A stretch of 37,095 bases of DNA from Candidatus Methanoperedens sp. GTDB lineage: Archaea; Halobacteriota; Methanosarcinia; Methanosarcinales; Methanoperedenaceae. Within the stretch, counting starts at the first letter, position 1. The number at the start of each line of letters is the position of its first letter. The DNA is taken from positions 1 to 37,095 of the forward strand of contig JAHFDG010000040.1 of assembly GCA_023249105.1 (NCBI GenBank). The letters are read 5' to 3'. Shown piece by piece: positions 7,198 to 16,305 of the stretch. The position numbers and the translations under genes are program-made. The notes under the pieces are model-generated. The model had not been told where the DNA came from and made no database searches. It saw only the letters and a list, made by a program, of their open reading frames with translations.

Positions 7198-9984
7198 ATG
7201 TTTACAATCAAAGCGATTGAATTAAGAAATTGGGATTACTGGAAGCATTTTCGTTTTCCCCTCGATACCTCCATTGTGATGCTTACTGGCCCTAACGGTT
7301 CTGGAAAAACAACCATCCTAGACGCTATTCGTGTAATATTAAATACACGCCTCAGTAATAAGAGAAAAGTAGGAAAGTATGTTCGAGATAAAAACAAGAT
7401 AGTAGTCATAAAGGCAGTGGTTACAAACACTCCCACCAAGGGTAGGAGACCTTTTGCTTCCATTTCTATCAAAACCGATGAAGTCACTCTGGCTTGTATT
7501 CTTAAATTTAAGGGAGGAGCCCCAGATAAGCATTTTCTTGTGCTTCCTGGAGATGCAGACATGGAAAAAATTGAGGGGGCATTTGGAGAAAATCAATTCT
7601 ATAGTTCAGAGGCATATTCAGATATTTTGAATAAGGCTGGTGTGAGCAAGTCTCTTCTCAGTATATTTACTTTGGAACAAGGAGATACTAACAAACTATG
7701 CAGTAAATCTCCCCAAGAGCTCTTTAGCTACATAATGGAAATTAAAGGAAACCAAAGTGTCCTAAACCAATATAATAAAGCAAATATAAACTACAGAAAA
7801 GTTTCAGAAGAACTAAAAGAGCAACAAGGAATTCTTCTTAATGAACAAAATACTCTTAACAGACTCCAACGAGACAAAATTGAATACGAAACTTATAAGG
7901 GTTATTTTGATGAAAAAAATCAACTGGAAAATGAAACACTCCTGCTTGCAAACTATAAAGAAAAGAAAGACAATTTAGAGAAAATCGAGACAGGAATAAA
8001 AGCTCAGCGAGGACAAATAGATACCCTTAGAAAAAACATTGAGGATATAAAAACGAAGAGCGGTGAACTAAACCGAGAAATCGAATCTAATGATAAGAAA
8101 ATAAAAAGATTGGAGACAGAAAAGAAATCTTTTTATGAGGAAAATAGCAAATTATACACTCAGATTGGAGAAACAGGAAGCGAAAAGAAAGAACTCGAAA
8201 AAATTAAGATCGAAGTCGAAAAAATAGAGCCAAAGGACATCCGCGAATTAGAAAATCAACGTCAAGAACATCAGAAGAAATTTAACAGCTTAAACCTGGA
8301 AAAAGAAAGAAAAGAAAAAAATGCCTTCGAGCTCAAAGCGGAATTGGAAGAGCTACGTAGAGGAATTACTCCTTATAAATCTTATATTCGTGACCTGTCA
8401 AATAAACTAAATGAACTAAATGTCCCTAATATACTATTAGCGGATGTAATTGAGATTGTCGATGAGAAATGGCGATGTGCTATTGAATCTCTGCTGGGAG
8501 GGAATAGATTCACAATTGTTGTAAACCCAGAGGATTCTATAAAGGCAAGAGAGATAGGTCAAAAGTTCAAATACTATCACTACATCAGTGAACCAAGAAA
8601 AATTGAACCTTCTGTGCCAAAATCTGGCTCAGCATTGGAAAAGGTACACTTCCTTACAGATAGAATACCAATATGGATACTTGATATTCTTAATGATACC
8701 GCCCTTGTAGATACGATCACTGAAGGATATGAAAAGTTAGGTGCTTTCAGTGCTACAATTACTCCTGATGCCTACAAGCAAGATAAAAGAGGCGGCATTT
8801 CCTTAGAAGTCAAACAATATTACTGCGGGCAGGGTGGAAGAAAAGAAAGAATCAAAATAGCGGGACAAGGACTCATTAATGAACAAGAAGCTCTTAAAGA
8901 AATTGAAAGAGAAACCAGAAGTCTTTCAGAAAAAATCTCTAACACAGAATTGGAGCAAACTCAACAAGAGAAACGCATTCGTTGGAAAGAGACTGAAGAG
9001 CAACTATATCAAGAACTTTTCAAGACATTAAATGAACTAGAAAGAAAATCTACAGAGTTCAAAGACAAGATTGATAACATTGACACGGAACTCGAAAAGG
9101 AAAGACATATAGAAAAAGAATTTAATAAAGAATTATCAAAATTTAAAATTCAACAAGAAAACTTTGAATCGGAATTGGAAGGGAGAAATAAAAGCCTGGC
9201 GAACAATATCCAAGAGTCCAAAACTTTTGATAAAGAGCTAAGAAACATAGAAAGTAAACTTCCTCAAGAGAAGCTACAACCCGAAATTCTTATGGGGATG
9301 CCCCCTGTCTCATCCGTGGAATATTCTATCAAAATTACTAAAGAAAAGATAGAGAGACACCAGGGGTGTAAAGACCAAACAATCCTAGTCAGATATTCAA
9401 ATCAAGATGACAATGTAAAAAAACAAGAGGCTTTTGTGGAAAAGCGTCTCGGAGAAGTAAAAGAGGGCGAAGAGGAGCTTAAAAAGTGCCGCAGTGATTA
9501 CGTAAAAGTCGTAACGCAAGTAATTTGGAATTATCGCACGCATGCCAGCAAGCTTGCCAAGATGGCCAAAGCAGAAATTAAAATAGAAGCCCCAAATCTT
9601 TCTGAAGAGGATGATTCCATAGATCACGCGGGGCTCGAAATTGAAATATCATTTGATGAGAAGGCATTTACCCCAATAGGTGACCCAGATTTATCCGGGG
9701 GGCAACAAGTTATAGCCAGTCTCATTTTGCTAATGTCATTGGCAGATTTAGATCAGGATGGTTCAGGATTCTTCATCCTAGATGAGCCTTTTGCACATCT
9801 TAGTATTGAAAGGATTGATGAGGTGACTCGCTTTCTCCAGGCATCAAAAGCGCAGTATATTCTCACTACGCCTTCCACCCATAATATCAATATTTACACA
9901 CCAGCAGGTCTAACATTAAATCTTTTCAAGAAGAAACAAGGAGAAGACTACGCCCCACTTCCAGCGATCTGTAGAGGCAAATAA
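7198..9984 (+). CDS. jetC: JetC-like SMC ATPase of a Wadjet system
   Basis: This is an SMC/MukB-type ATPase, the motor of the Wadjet complex that extrudes DNA loops. Walker A GPNGSGKT is at 31-38. The ABC signature LSGGQ starts at 832 and Walker B FFILDEP is at 858-864. Between them are two long charged coiled-coil arms (about 195-400 and 560-790) around a globular hinge at about 405-555, which contains ADVIEIVDEKWRCAIESLLG. At 928 residues it is shorter than most JetC proteins (about 1100), so the arms are short. It begins at the base after the jetB stop, with AAGGGG upstream as ribosome binding site. jetD starts one base after its stop. Confidence 0.9.
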   Translation: MFTIKAIELRNWDYWKHFRFPLDTSIVMLTGPNGSGKTTILDAIRVILNTRLSNKRKVGKYVRDKNKIVVIKAVVTNTPTKGRRPFASISIKTDEVTLACILKFKGGAPDKHFLVLPGDADMEKIEGAFGENQFYSSEAYSDILNKAGVSKSLLSIFTLEQGDTNKLCSKSPQELFSYIMEIKGNQSVLNQYNKANINYRKVSEELKEQQGILLNEQNTLNRLQRDKIEYETYKGYFDEKNQLENETLLLANYKEKKDNLEKIETGIKAQRGQIDTLRKNIEDIKTKSGELNREIESNDKKIKRLETEKKSFYEENSKLYTQIGETGSEKKELEKIKIEVEKIEPKDIRELENQRQEHQKKFNSLNLEKERKEKNAFELKAELEELRRGITPYKSYIRDLSNKLNELNVPNILLADVIEIVDEKWRCAIESLLGGNRFTIVVNPEDSIKAREIGQKFKYYHYISEPRKIEPSVPKSGSALEKVHFLTDRIPIWILDILNDTALVDTITEGYEKLGAFSATITPDAYKQDKRGGISLEVKQYYCGQGGRKERIKIAGQGLINEQEALKEIERETRSLSEKISNTELEQTQQEKRIRWKETEEQLYQELFKTLNELERKSTEFKDKIDNIDTELEKERHIEKEFNKELSKFKIQQENFESELEGRNKSLANNIQESKTFDKELRNIESKLPQEKLQPEILMGMPPVSSVEYSIKITKEKIERHQGCKDQTILVRYSNQDDNVKKQEAFVEKRLGEVKEGEEELKKCRSDYVKVVTQVIWNYRTHASKLAKMAKAEIKIEAPNLSEEDDSIDHAGLEIEISFDEKAFTPIGDPDLSGGQQVIASLILLMSLADLDQDGSGFFILDEPFAHLSIERIDEVTRFLQASKAQYILTTPSTHNINIYTPAGLTLNLFKKKQGEDYAPLPAICRGK

Positions 9985-9985
9985 A

Positions 9986-11449
9986 ATGCAAGATGAGCAT
10001 CGATGCAGTTTTGATCTAGTTCGTACAGAATTCCTAGAGTTTGAACATAAAGGAGATTTCAATGAAGCAAGGCTAGTGAAACTTCGTCGCTGTGAATGTG
10101 GGAATAAGAAATTAAGCCATAGAGTCGCAGATATAGGAATTTTAAGGAAAGGTCTCACAGACAATCCCAAAATAGAAATTCTAGAAGGATATCGAGACGA
10201 TGTATTAATAGTTTTGAAGGAAGCATTAATATTTGCATCAAAAGGGGAGGACTATTATGAAATTTCTCTACGCGCATTAACTCCAAAGCTAAAAATGCAA
10301 CTCGATCCTCTTTCCTTACAAAAAAATTTGGAAACTTTTTGTAAACAAGGATTCATTGAGCTTTATTACCGTTATCGGAACTTTGGAGAACCTGAATTAA
10401 GTTCGGTTCGAATCTATCTAGATCAATATGAATCCCTAAGAAATTTCTTTGATATCCCTAAGAAAGAAGACCAGTTAAATAATCTAATGCAAACTCTTCA
10501 GGCTGCTTTAATTAAGTTAGACGGAAACGAAGACTTACGACTCAAAAAGATAGGAGCGTTTTTCAAGGAGCAATCAGAATCCATAGAAAATTGCGGAAGA
10601 GCAGATATAATCAAAAATGGCAAAAAACTTGCCTCAACGCAAGCGCTTGAAAAATATAAATATATAATAAAAGCTCTCGATGAAATCGCATTTATTATTA
10701 AAGAAGATAGGTATATTTCTTTTAGAGAACTGTCCCTGAGAGTTTGTGGTGAAACTAAAAAGCTTAAAAATTACAAGAAAGAACTCGAGGAGCTCTTAGA
10801 TGACATTGAAGAGTTCAATATTACAGATCATGTTCCTCTTCTTTTTATCGCAGGAAATTTTGGATACAATTGCAGAGGATATAGCTCCTGTCTTGCATCA
10901 ATGGATTATACGGTTTTAACAGAAAATACTGTTAAGGCTTTAGAAATAACAGATATAGGAGCCTCGAAAATTCTTCTAATTGAAAATTTAACTGCATTTG
11001 AACAAGTCGTTAAAAAAGGCTTACTAGGCGGAGGGGATGCGATAACCATATGGCTTTCAGGATATCCCTCTTCTCGTCACGAGATGATTACAGAGAAAAT
11101 CTTGCGATTCAAAAAGATTCCAGGATATTGTTGGTGCGATCTGGACCCTGATGGGATACAGATATTCCAAACGGTTAAGAACTTTTTCGATAAATCAAAC
11201 TGTCCCTTAGAGCCAATTTTAATGGATGTGGAAACCTTGAAAAAGGCTTTTATAAAGCTAAGACTAACTGAAGAAGACAAAAAGAAAATTCTAGATTTGA
11301 AGAAAACTAATCAAAGCTCGTTCCAAGAGCTTATGGACTATATGTTGGAAAATAGCGTTAAAGCTGAACAGGAGGTATTTTTGGATCAATTGCGAGCCCT
11401 TGAAATTTCTAAAAGAGCAGGTTCTTCCGTCATTAGTCCGCCTCATTAG
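9986..11449 (+). CDS. jetD: JetD-like TOPRIM nuclease of a Wadjet system (DUF2220/DUF2399 type)
   Basis: JetD is the nuclease of Wadjet; it resembles topoisomerase VI subunit A and cleaves small circular DNA handled by JetABC. The C-terminal half carries the TOPRIM signature: E333 in LLIENLTAF and the acidic cluster D385, D387 and D389 in CWCDLDPDG. The N-terminal half (about 1-240) includes a CxC pair (RRCECGNKK, 35-43) and winged-helix-like segments. The length (487) is slightly more than typical. The ribosome binding site GAGGC precedes ATG 9986. The stop is TAG; if TAG can be read as pyrrolysine here, the protein would gain only 12 residues before TGA 11486-11488. Confidence 0.88.
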   Translation: MQDEHRCSFDLVRTEFLEFEHKGDFNEARLVKLRRCECGNKKLSHRVADIGILRKGLTDNPKIEILEGYRDDVLIVLKEALIFASKGEDYYEISLRALTPKLKMQLDPLSLQKNLETFCKQGFIELYYRYRNFGEPELSSVRIYLDQYESLRNFFDIPKKEDQLNNLMQTLQAALIKLDGNEDLRLKKIGAFFKEQSESIENCGRADIIKNGKKLASTQALEKYKYIIKALDEIAFIIKEDRYISFRELSLRVCGETKKLKNYKKELEELLDDIEEFNITDHVPLLFIAGNFGYNCRGYSSCLASMDYTVLTENTVKALEITDIGASKILLIENLTAFEQVVKKGLLGGGDAITIWLSGYPSSRHEMITEKILRFKKIPGYCWCDLDPDGIQIFQTVKNFFDKSNCPLEPILMDVETLKKAFIKLRLTEEDKKKILDLKKTNQSSFQELMDYMLENSVKAEQEVFLDQLRALEISKRAGSSVISPPH

Positions 11450-11571
11450 GACAAGAATTTTAATACCTCTGCGCTTTGGCAATTTTGAAAATTCATTCCA
11501 ACTTCAGCAGGCACTTCGGATTGCCTCATAGAGAACGCACGAGGCTGTGTTTAGCGTGTGCCGGAGGAATT

Positions 11572-11919
11572 CTATTGCATAGTTATTCCCGCATCTGTGA
11601 CCTGGAAAAAAGATTCATAGCATGGAGTACAATAGAAGGTCTCACGAATGGAGCAAATCTTAATATACAGCACTTTATATCCTTGCCCTTTAATGAATTT
11701 ATCTCGGGGCGCGTCTTTGGAGTTTTCATTGATAGGAGTTTCTTTTACTTCTCCATCCTGTTTTATGATCGTTTCTCCGTCAATTTTGGAAGCATATATC
11801 ACTTCAAAACATTCAATTCCCAGCGCCGATATGCTCCCATGCAACAGCCCCGCATCAAAAACCGCGACAGATAGAAACCGCATCTCCAAGTCGCGGGAGC
11901 CCTCCGCAGGATCAGCCAT
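11572..11919 (-). CDS. Hypothetical protein, 115 residues
   Basis: I do not recognise this product. The frame has plausible codon composition and is more GC-rich at its 5' end than the neighbouring genes. The protein has mixed charge, no membrane segment and one CxxC pair near the C-terminus (YCTPCYES). It ends in TAG; reading on would add only six residues before TAA. It sits in the space between the converging Wadjet operon and the large GHKL-HNH gene and could be the last gene of the minus-strand unit, or a decayed piece of another gene. No clear ribosome binding site was seen. Confidence 0.4.
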   Translation of the reverse strand: MADPAEGSRDLEMRFLSVAVFDAGLLHGSISALGIECFEVIYASKIDGETIIKQDGEVKETPINENSKDAPRDKFIKGQGYKVLYIKICSIRETFYCTPCYESFFQVTDAGITMQ

Positions 11920-11925
11920 CTTTTG

Positions 11926-11954
11926 TATGTGTGCCCCGTCGCCCCGGACACATA
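11926..11954. terminator. Hairpin between the GHKL-HNH gene and the 115-residue ORF
   Basis: Perfect 7-bp arms, TATGTGT (11926-11932) and ACACATA (11948-11954), enclose a GC-rich loop. It lies about 50 nt downstream of the stop of the minus-strand GHKL-HNH gene and could mark its transcript end. No poly-U tract of bacterial type follows, so the role is uncertain. Confidence 0.3.
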
Positions 11955-12004
11955 AATAGGCTATGAAGCCCTATACCTACAACGCAACACAACTCTCTCC
12001 GTGT

Positions 12005-15000
12005 TCATCGTAGCATGTAGTTCTTCACGTAATTAAAATGCTCCTTAGTAAATCGAAGCCTCAACTCCTCTTCACTCATTACCTCTGGGTATAGCGTTAG
12101 CAATACGACATCTTCATTTTCCTCAATAATAATCCCCTCATTTCTAAATCCAAGTTTGAAATTCCCTACTCTATCCAGTATATTGTGATGGTATTTACAT
12201 AGTAATATTAAATTTCCTTTCTTATCTCTTTCAGGATTATTCTCAAATTTCTCGAAATGATGAATATCAGATGGTCCATGAACTTGTTCGCTCAATTCAC
12301 AATCACAAATTTCAATATTTCGTGATTTTCTACACTCTTCGCATATTAGAATACAAGATTGACAAAACCCATTTGCATTGGTTCTTACCCACTCACAAAT
12401 TTCTCCATAATTACTAGCATGATTCTGCGGTGGCCTACTTCCGCCTCCACCTCCACCTCCACCTCTTCCACCTCCATGTTTTCTTCCTTTGTGGATATTC
12501 GGTGTAATATTTTTAGGATCAATTAAACCAGTTCGACTTTTTTGAATAGCAGATTTAGGTTCTCTGTATGTCTTTGCTTTTATATTTTTTATACCCCATC
12601 CCTTCAAAAAGTTCTCCGGATCGGTTACTTCCAACAGATTCATTATCCAACTCGAAAGGCTTCTATTCTCATCGATTGTTCCAAGAATCTCCTTTGAAAT
12701 AAGATATGATAACTTTTGTAGTTTTTCTCCTCTTAATTGTTCAACGATATAGATATTTCCATCTTTTAAATAGACCTCTTCATGTCCTATTACCTCTATT
12801 CCGTTAATGATATATGTTGAGATTATATCCTTACAAACTTTAATTCCGGAAATTTTCCCCAATTTCGCGTCCCATCCTGATCTTTCGAATTGAGATTTAT
12901 GTTTGAACTGCGTCAAAAGAATGGCTCTCACGTGTTTAGCGAACTTATCCCCTTTTAATTTCCTTACGAGCCGCATATCATCCTTTCCTGTGCTATCTGA
13001 CTCCCCAATTATATGAACCGTGACTGGCTCAAATATCTCCGAGGTTCTTTTCAATGACATATTTCGTAGAAATGCCTCTCCCTCCAAGCTTCCTATATCT
13101 GCGAGATAAATCCCATTCTCTTTAAGTTGCTCAGAAATAGTATTGTTATCATCAATCACTACTTTTCCTTCTTTAGCAAAACTAACTGGTACCATTGAGC
13201 CTAAGTCGGTAAGGATTACCTCATCTTTATCCTCAAATTCAACATCTTTCCAATCGCGTCTTTCATACAGCGCATGAATTCTTTTGCGATAGTGCCGTCT
13301 GAAATCATCTGGAGACATTTCTTGGCATTTCTCGGCAATCATTATTAGAATTTCTTTGTAGTCTTTATTATCTGGTTTCTCTATGCATCCCAAATTAATG
13401 AGAGCGTCTTTTAACGCTTTGGAACAACCATTGAAATATGTTCGAAACTCTCCGAAATCGTCCTTGACTCTTCTTGTAGGATTAACTAACACCTTCCTTG
13501 GTATGCAATATTTTCCTTCGACTGAAATGATTTTTTCCTCAGAATACTCGGTGGATTTAATTTTTTCCTCCTTAATTGCTCTTGCCAGATTAATATAGAA
13601 TTCCTGATAATGTTGCATAGGTTTTTGTTTGTCGCGAATATTCCTCAGAAACCTCATCTGATCGAAGAACTTTGGTTTTGTATTTACTCCCAGCCGCCGA
13701 TAAAGCAAGGTGTAAGGCCCTTTCACATAGTGAACCTCTTTAGATCCGACAATATCCATTATCAACTTGCTATTCTCATAAGCCTTACCTATTGGAACAA
13801 GTAGATTATTACTGTCTAGTGTGTGGAAGATTTGCTTTAATTGTATTAGCAGATTATTGCTTATTTTTCTTTTTGATAGAAACTTTTCGAATAGGATGCT
13901 GTCTTTTTGTTTAATCTTGGGATTAGCTGGATTAATATCTTTTGCTCTCCGAATAATGTCTGCCTCTGTAATTCTACTCTTGATTTTGAAAACCTTCATA
14001 AATATTGGATTCTCTAAGAGGACAGGAGCGGGGTAACACAGCGTTTCACCAAAAGCTTTTTTCAATTCCTCGTCAAGGAGATATATTTCATCAAATGTAC
14101 ACAATTCGTTGTTCTTATCTGGAAATATAGGCAGAGCTTTCAGTTTTGAGACACAATTCTTTTCTTTCAAGAAATCAATATTGTCCAATATGAAACGTAA
14201 GAATCTCCTTTTTTCTTTTTCTTGAGTGCCTTCCTGGATAAGGGGGATGTATCTTTCTATTATTTCTTTTGAGATATTGTATTTTGAAAGAATCCTGTGC
14301 CTCTTGAAAAGATTGAGATCTTTCAATGCTGGGTGGACAATCGAGGATTTATTAAATCCTCTAAAATTACTTTCTACCCCATCGAATACAAATAAATTCC
14401 ATTTTGAGAGATCTCCATTTGCATTCAGTAATGATTTCGATGCTCTGAGCTTCTTATGGAATTCCTTATCTTTGGCTTTTAACTCCTCAATGTGGTTGGC
14501 AATTGCATCAAGATACTTCTTCTGTTTATCAATATTCTTAAATTCTTTTCTGTAAGATGATTCCGAAGTAAACTGCCAGGTGCTAATTTTATTGCTTCTG
14601 ATGGCTTCTTCATCATTGACCATCAGATCTACAACATCTTGAATTGTGAATAGTTCAACGATCTTATGATTGAGAAAGATGTTGGCAACCTTGGGATTGA
14701 TCATTGATGAAATTAAATCTGAATCAGATATAAATCCATATAGATCCAGTGCTACCTTAGTTCCATCAGACGAACATGGTAAATACTTTTTCTCTCCCAA
14801 AAACATGCCTTTATGGAGTCGATTGTGCACAAACTTGTTATTTAAAATAAGTGTTCCAGTCTTGATTTCCTTGAATAGAGTCTCGATGAACAATTCATTT
14901 TTCTGGTCGTTCTCCAAGAGAACATCATATGCCTCTGAACCAAGCAATGGCAACAGTTCAATTTTCAGTATCTTAGATGCCGTTTTCGCAGTTTGTTGGA

Positions 15001-16045
15001 TTAATTCTCTGTTGAAATCATTGTCGTTTAATCGGTCCCTCGTATCATTTAGATTAAATGGAGCGTTAACGCTGAAATAATTTCCAGTAAAAACCTTATC
15101 TAGCCCTATTGGATAAAAGAATCTTCCCAGAACTGATTGGTCAATCTTACCCCTACTATCAATTGGTATAGATATACCGACATTCAACCTTAGACCTTTT
15201 TCTGTTTTATGAGGCGAAAAGTATTCTGGGATTCTCTCCTCCTTATACATGCTACTAACTTCTATTTTTTCAATAAACTCAAATTCTCGAAATATCTTTT
15301 TAATTGGTTCAAAGCCCTCACTCTCTTGTTGATTGGTGCATGTTCGAACAAATTCCACGGTCCGACGATACATCAGCCCTGTTCTTCCACGTCTTGATTT
15401 CAACTTCCTTAAAGCTACTTTGCATTCCAGAGTCACTCCTAGTCGGTCAAATATAATCTGGACACTTTGAAGGATTTTCTTTTTGCTATCTAAAGGTAGC
15501 TTAATAAGCAAAAACGGGAGAGTTTCGGAGATTCTCCTGCATAATTGTCTTTCCTTCTCTGCATCGAATACAGAAAAAACTTTATAAGGTTCTTTTCTGT
15601 ACGGAACCTCAATATTTACTCCCTTTTCTCTAGTAAAAGTAGGATCATTTATCGGGTTGGTTGTTCCTAAGTTGAGTGAAAGAATTGCCCTCCTCCCCGC
15701 AGACTTAATCCTAATGTAGTCTCCTATCAAGAATAGAGCCCTGAGTCCCATGTTCTTAATACCGAGTTTACTTTCTTTAGGTGGCGTATCCCTGCCAGTA
15801 CCGAGTATCTTTCCCAACCTCTTCCATCCGTTATCGTCAATTGGATCGCCAAACCCTTCGACAACTAGCTTGTCGTTCATGAAGCGAATCAAGGTAGATG
15901 GGCTTTCAGCATCGTAATCATTTTGAATCAACTCTTCGAAGATATTCTCAGTAAAATATCCCGATATCATCTCTTGTAGAACACTCTCTCCAATCTCAAA
16001 TTTGAAATCACTCTCGTTTATTGCTTCCCCTAATACATCTACCAT
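12005..16045 (-). CDS. Large GHKL (Hsp90/sacsin-like) ATPase fused to a C-terminal HNH endonuclease
   Basis: This 1346-residue protein probably senses or remodels a target with ATP and cuts nucleic acid. The N-terminus resembles a GHKL ATPase: N-box IFEELIQNDYDAE (35-47), G1-like VVEGFGDPIDDNGW (61-74) and G2-like KLGIKNMGLRALFLIG (93-108). The middle (about 120-1180) has no domain I can name. A GGGRGGGGGGGG linker precedes an HNH domain with cysteine pairs (CQSC at 1228, CEEC, CDC), DIHHFEKF (1260-1267) and NLILLCKYHH (1278-1287), which keeps the H-N-H residues. AAGGAG precedes ATG 16045. Sacsin-like ATPases occur in defence islands, often with DUF3883; the HNH ending is less usual. It follows brxL on the same strand after a 260-bp gap and may have its own promoter. 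Confidence 0.8.
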   Translation of the reverse strand: MVDVLGEAINESDFKFEIGESVLQEMISGYFTENIFEELIQNDYDAESPSTLIRFMNDKLVVEGFGDPIDDNGWKRLGKILGTGRDTPPKESKLGIKNMGLRALFLIGDYIRIKSAGRRAILSLNLGTTNPINDPTFTREKGVNIEVPYRKEPYKVFSVFDAEKERQLCRRISETLPFLLIKLPLDSKKKILQSVQIIFDRLGVTLECKVALRKLKSRRGRTGLMYRRTVEFVRTCTNQQESEGFEPIKKIFREFEFIEKIEVSSMYKEERIPEYFSPHKTEKGLRLNVGISIPIDSRGKIDQSVLGRFFYPIGLDKVFTGNYFSVNAPFNLNDTRDRLNDNDFNRELIQQTAKTASKILKIELLPLLGSEAYDVLLENDQKNELFIETLFKEIKTGTLILNNKFVHNRLHKGMFLGEKKYLPCSSDGTKVALDLYGFISDSDLISSMINPKVANIFLNHKIVELFTIQDVVDLMVNDEEAIRSNKISTWQFTSESSYRKEFKNIDKQKKYLDAIANHIEELKAKDKEFHKKLRASKSLLNANGDLSKWNLFVFDGVESNFRGFNKSSIVHPALKDLNLFKRHRILSKYNISKEIIERYIPLIQEGTQEKEKRRFLRFILDNIDFLKEKNCVSKLKALPIFPDKNNELCTFDEIYLLDEELKKAFGETLCYPAPVLLENPIFMKVFKIKSRITEADIIRRAKDINPANPKIKQKDSILFEKFLSKRKISNNLLIQLKQIFHTLDSNNLLVPIGKAYENSKLIMDIVGSKEVHYVKGPYTLLYRRLGVNTKPKFFDQMRFLRNIRDKQKPMQHYQEFYINLARAIKEEKIKSTEYSEEKIISVEGKYCIPRKVLVNPTRRVKDDFGEFRTYFNGCSKALKDALINLGCIEKPDNKDYKEILIMIAEKCQEMSPDDFRRHYRKRIHALYERRDWKDVEFEDKDEVILTDLGSMVPVSFAKEGKVVIDDNNTISEQLKENGIYLADIGSLEGEAFLRNMSLKRTSEIFEPVTVHIIGESDSTGKDDMRLVRKLKGDKFAKHVRAILLTQFKHKSQFERSGWDAKLGKISGIKVCKDIISTYIINGIEVIGHEEVYLKDGNIYIVEQLRGEKLQKLSYLISKEILGTIDENRSLSSWIMNLLEVTDPENFLKGWGIKNIKAKTYREPKSAIQKSRTGLIDPKNITPNIHKGRKHGGGRGGGGGGGGSRPPQNHASNYGEICEWVRTNANGFCQSCILICEECRKSRNIEICDCELSEQVHGPSDIHHFEKFENNPERDKKGNLILLCKYHHNILDRVGNFKLGFRNEGIIIEENEDVVLLTLYPEVMSEEELRLRFTKEHFNYVKNYMLR

Positions 16046-16148
16046 TTAGTCTCTCCTTATTATCCATAGTATGCTCATTAAGCGCTCCAATCATTGAGCT
16101 ACCAGAGCTCTCATATTCTTCACCATTGAGTTCAAATCAAATGTCCTA

Positions 16149-16255
16149 GCAGTGATTGTCGTTGTCTTGCCAGTGCGCCTGCGCCTGCGAGGATCAATTG
16201 GGGGCCGTGGGTGTGGCGTATGGCTGAGAGCTGGCGGGGGGTTGGGGGGAAGAGG
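16149..16255 (-). pseudogene. Decayed fragment of a UvrD-type helicase (Q motif and Walker A)
   Basis: On the minus strand this stretch encodes a fragment like QLSAIRHTHGPQLILAGAG, then, after a 2-nt insertion, TGKTTTITA. Together these match the Q-motif and Walker A region of the helicase at the left of the window (SGPQLILAGAGTGKTTTITA). At DNA level 16149-16206 aligns with 3168-3223 with a 2-nt gap. Only about 100 bp remain; the upstream stretch is GC-rich, and the downstream sequence loses similarity before the next gene. It is a relic, not a functional gene. Confidence 0.75.
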
Positions 16256-16268
16256 AGTGAGTCTAAAA

Positions 16269-16276
16269 TATTTATA
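16269..16276 (-). promoter_or_regulatory. TATA box in front of the helicase relic
   Basis: The minus strand reads AAGGTGGTATAAATATTTTAG, with TATAAATA at this position. It would start a transcript near 16245 that passes through the relic and into the GHKL-HNH gene 200 nt further on. It may be the old helicase promoter now serving that gene. Confidence 0.4.
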
Positions 16277-16305
16277 CCACCTTTTTAAATTTATTTTGAT
16301 ACATC

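Noticed and set aside
11476-11874. Plus-strand 132-codon frame after jetD
   Set aside because: It is antisense to the 115-residue minus-strand frame, which has the better composition; no start signal was seen.
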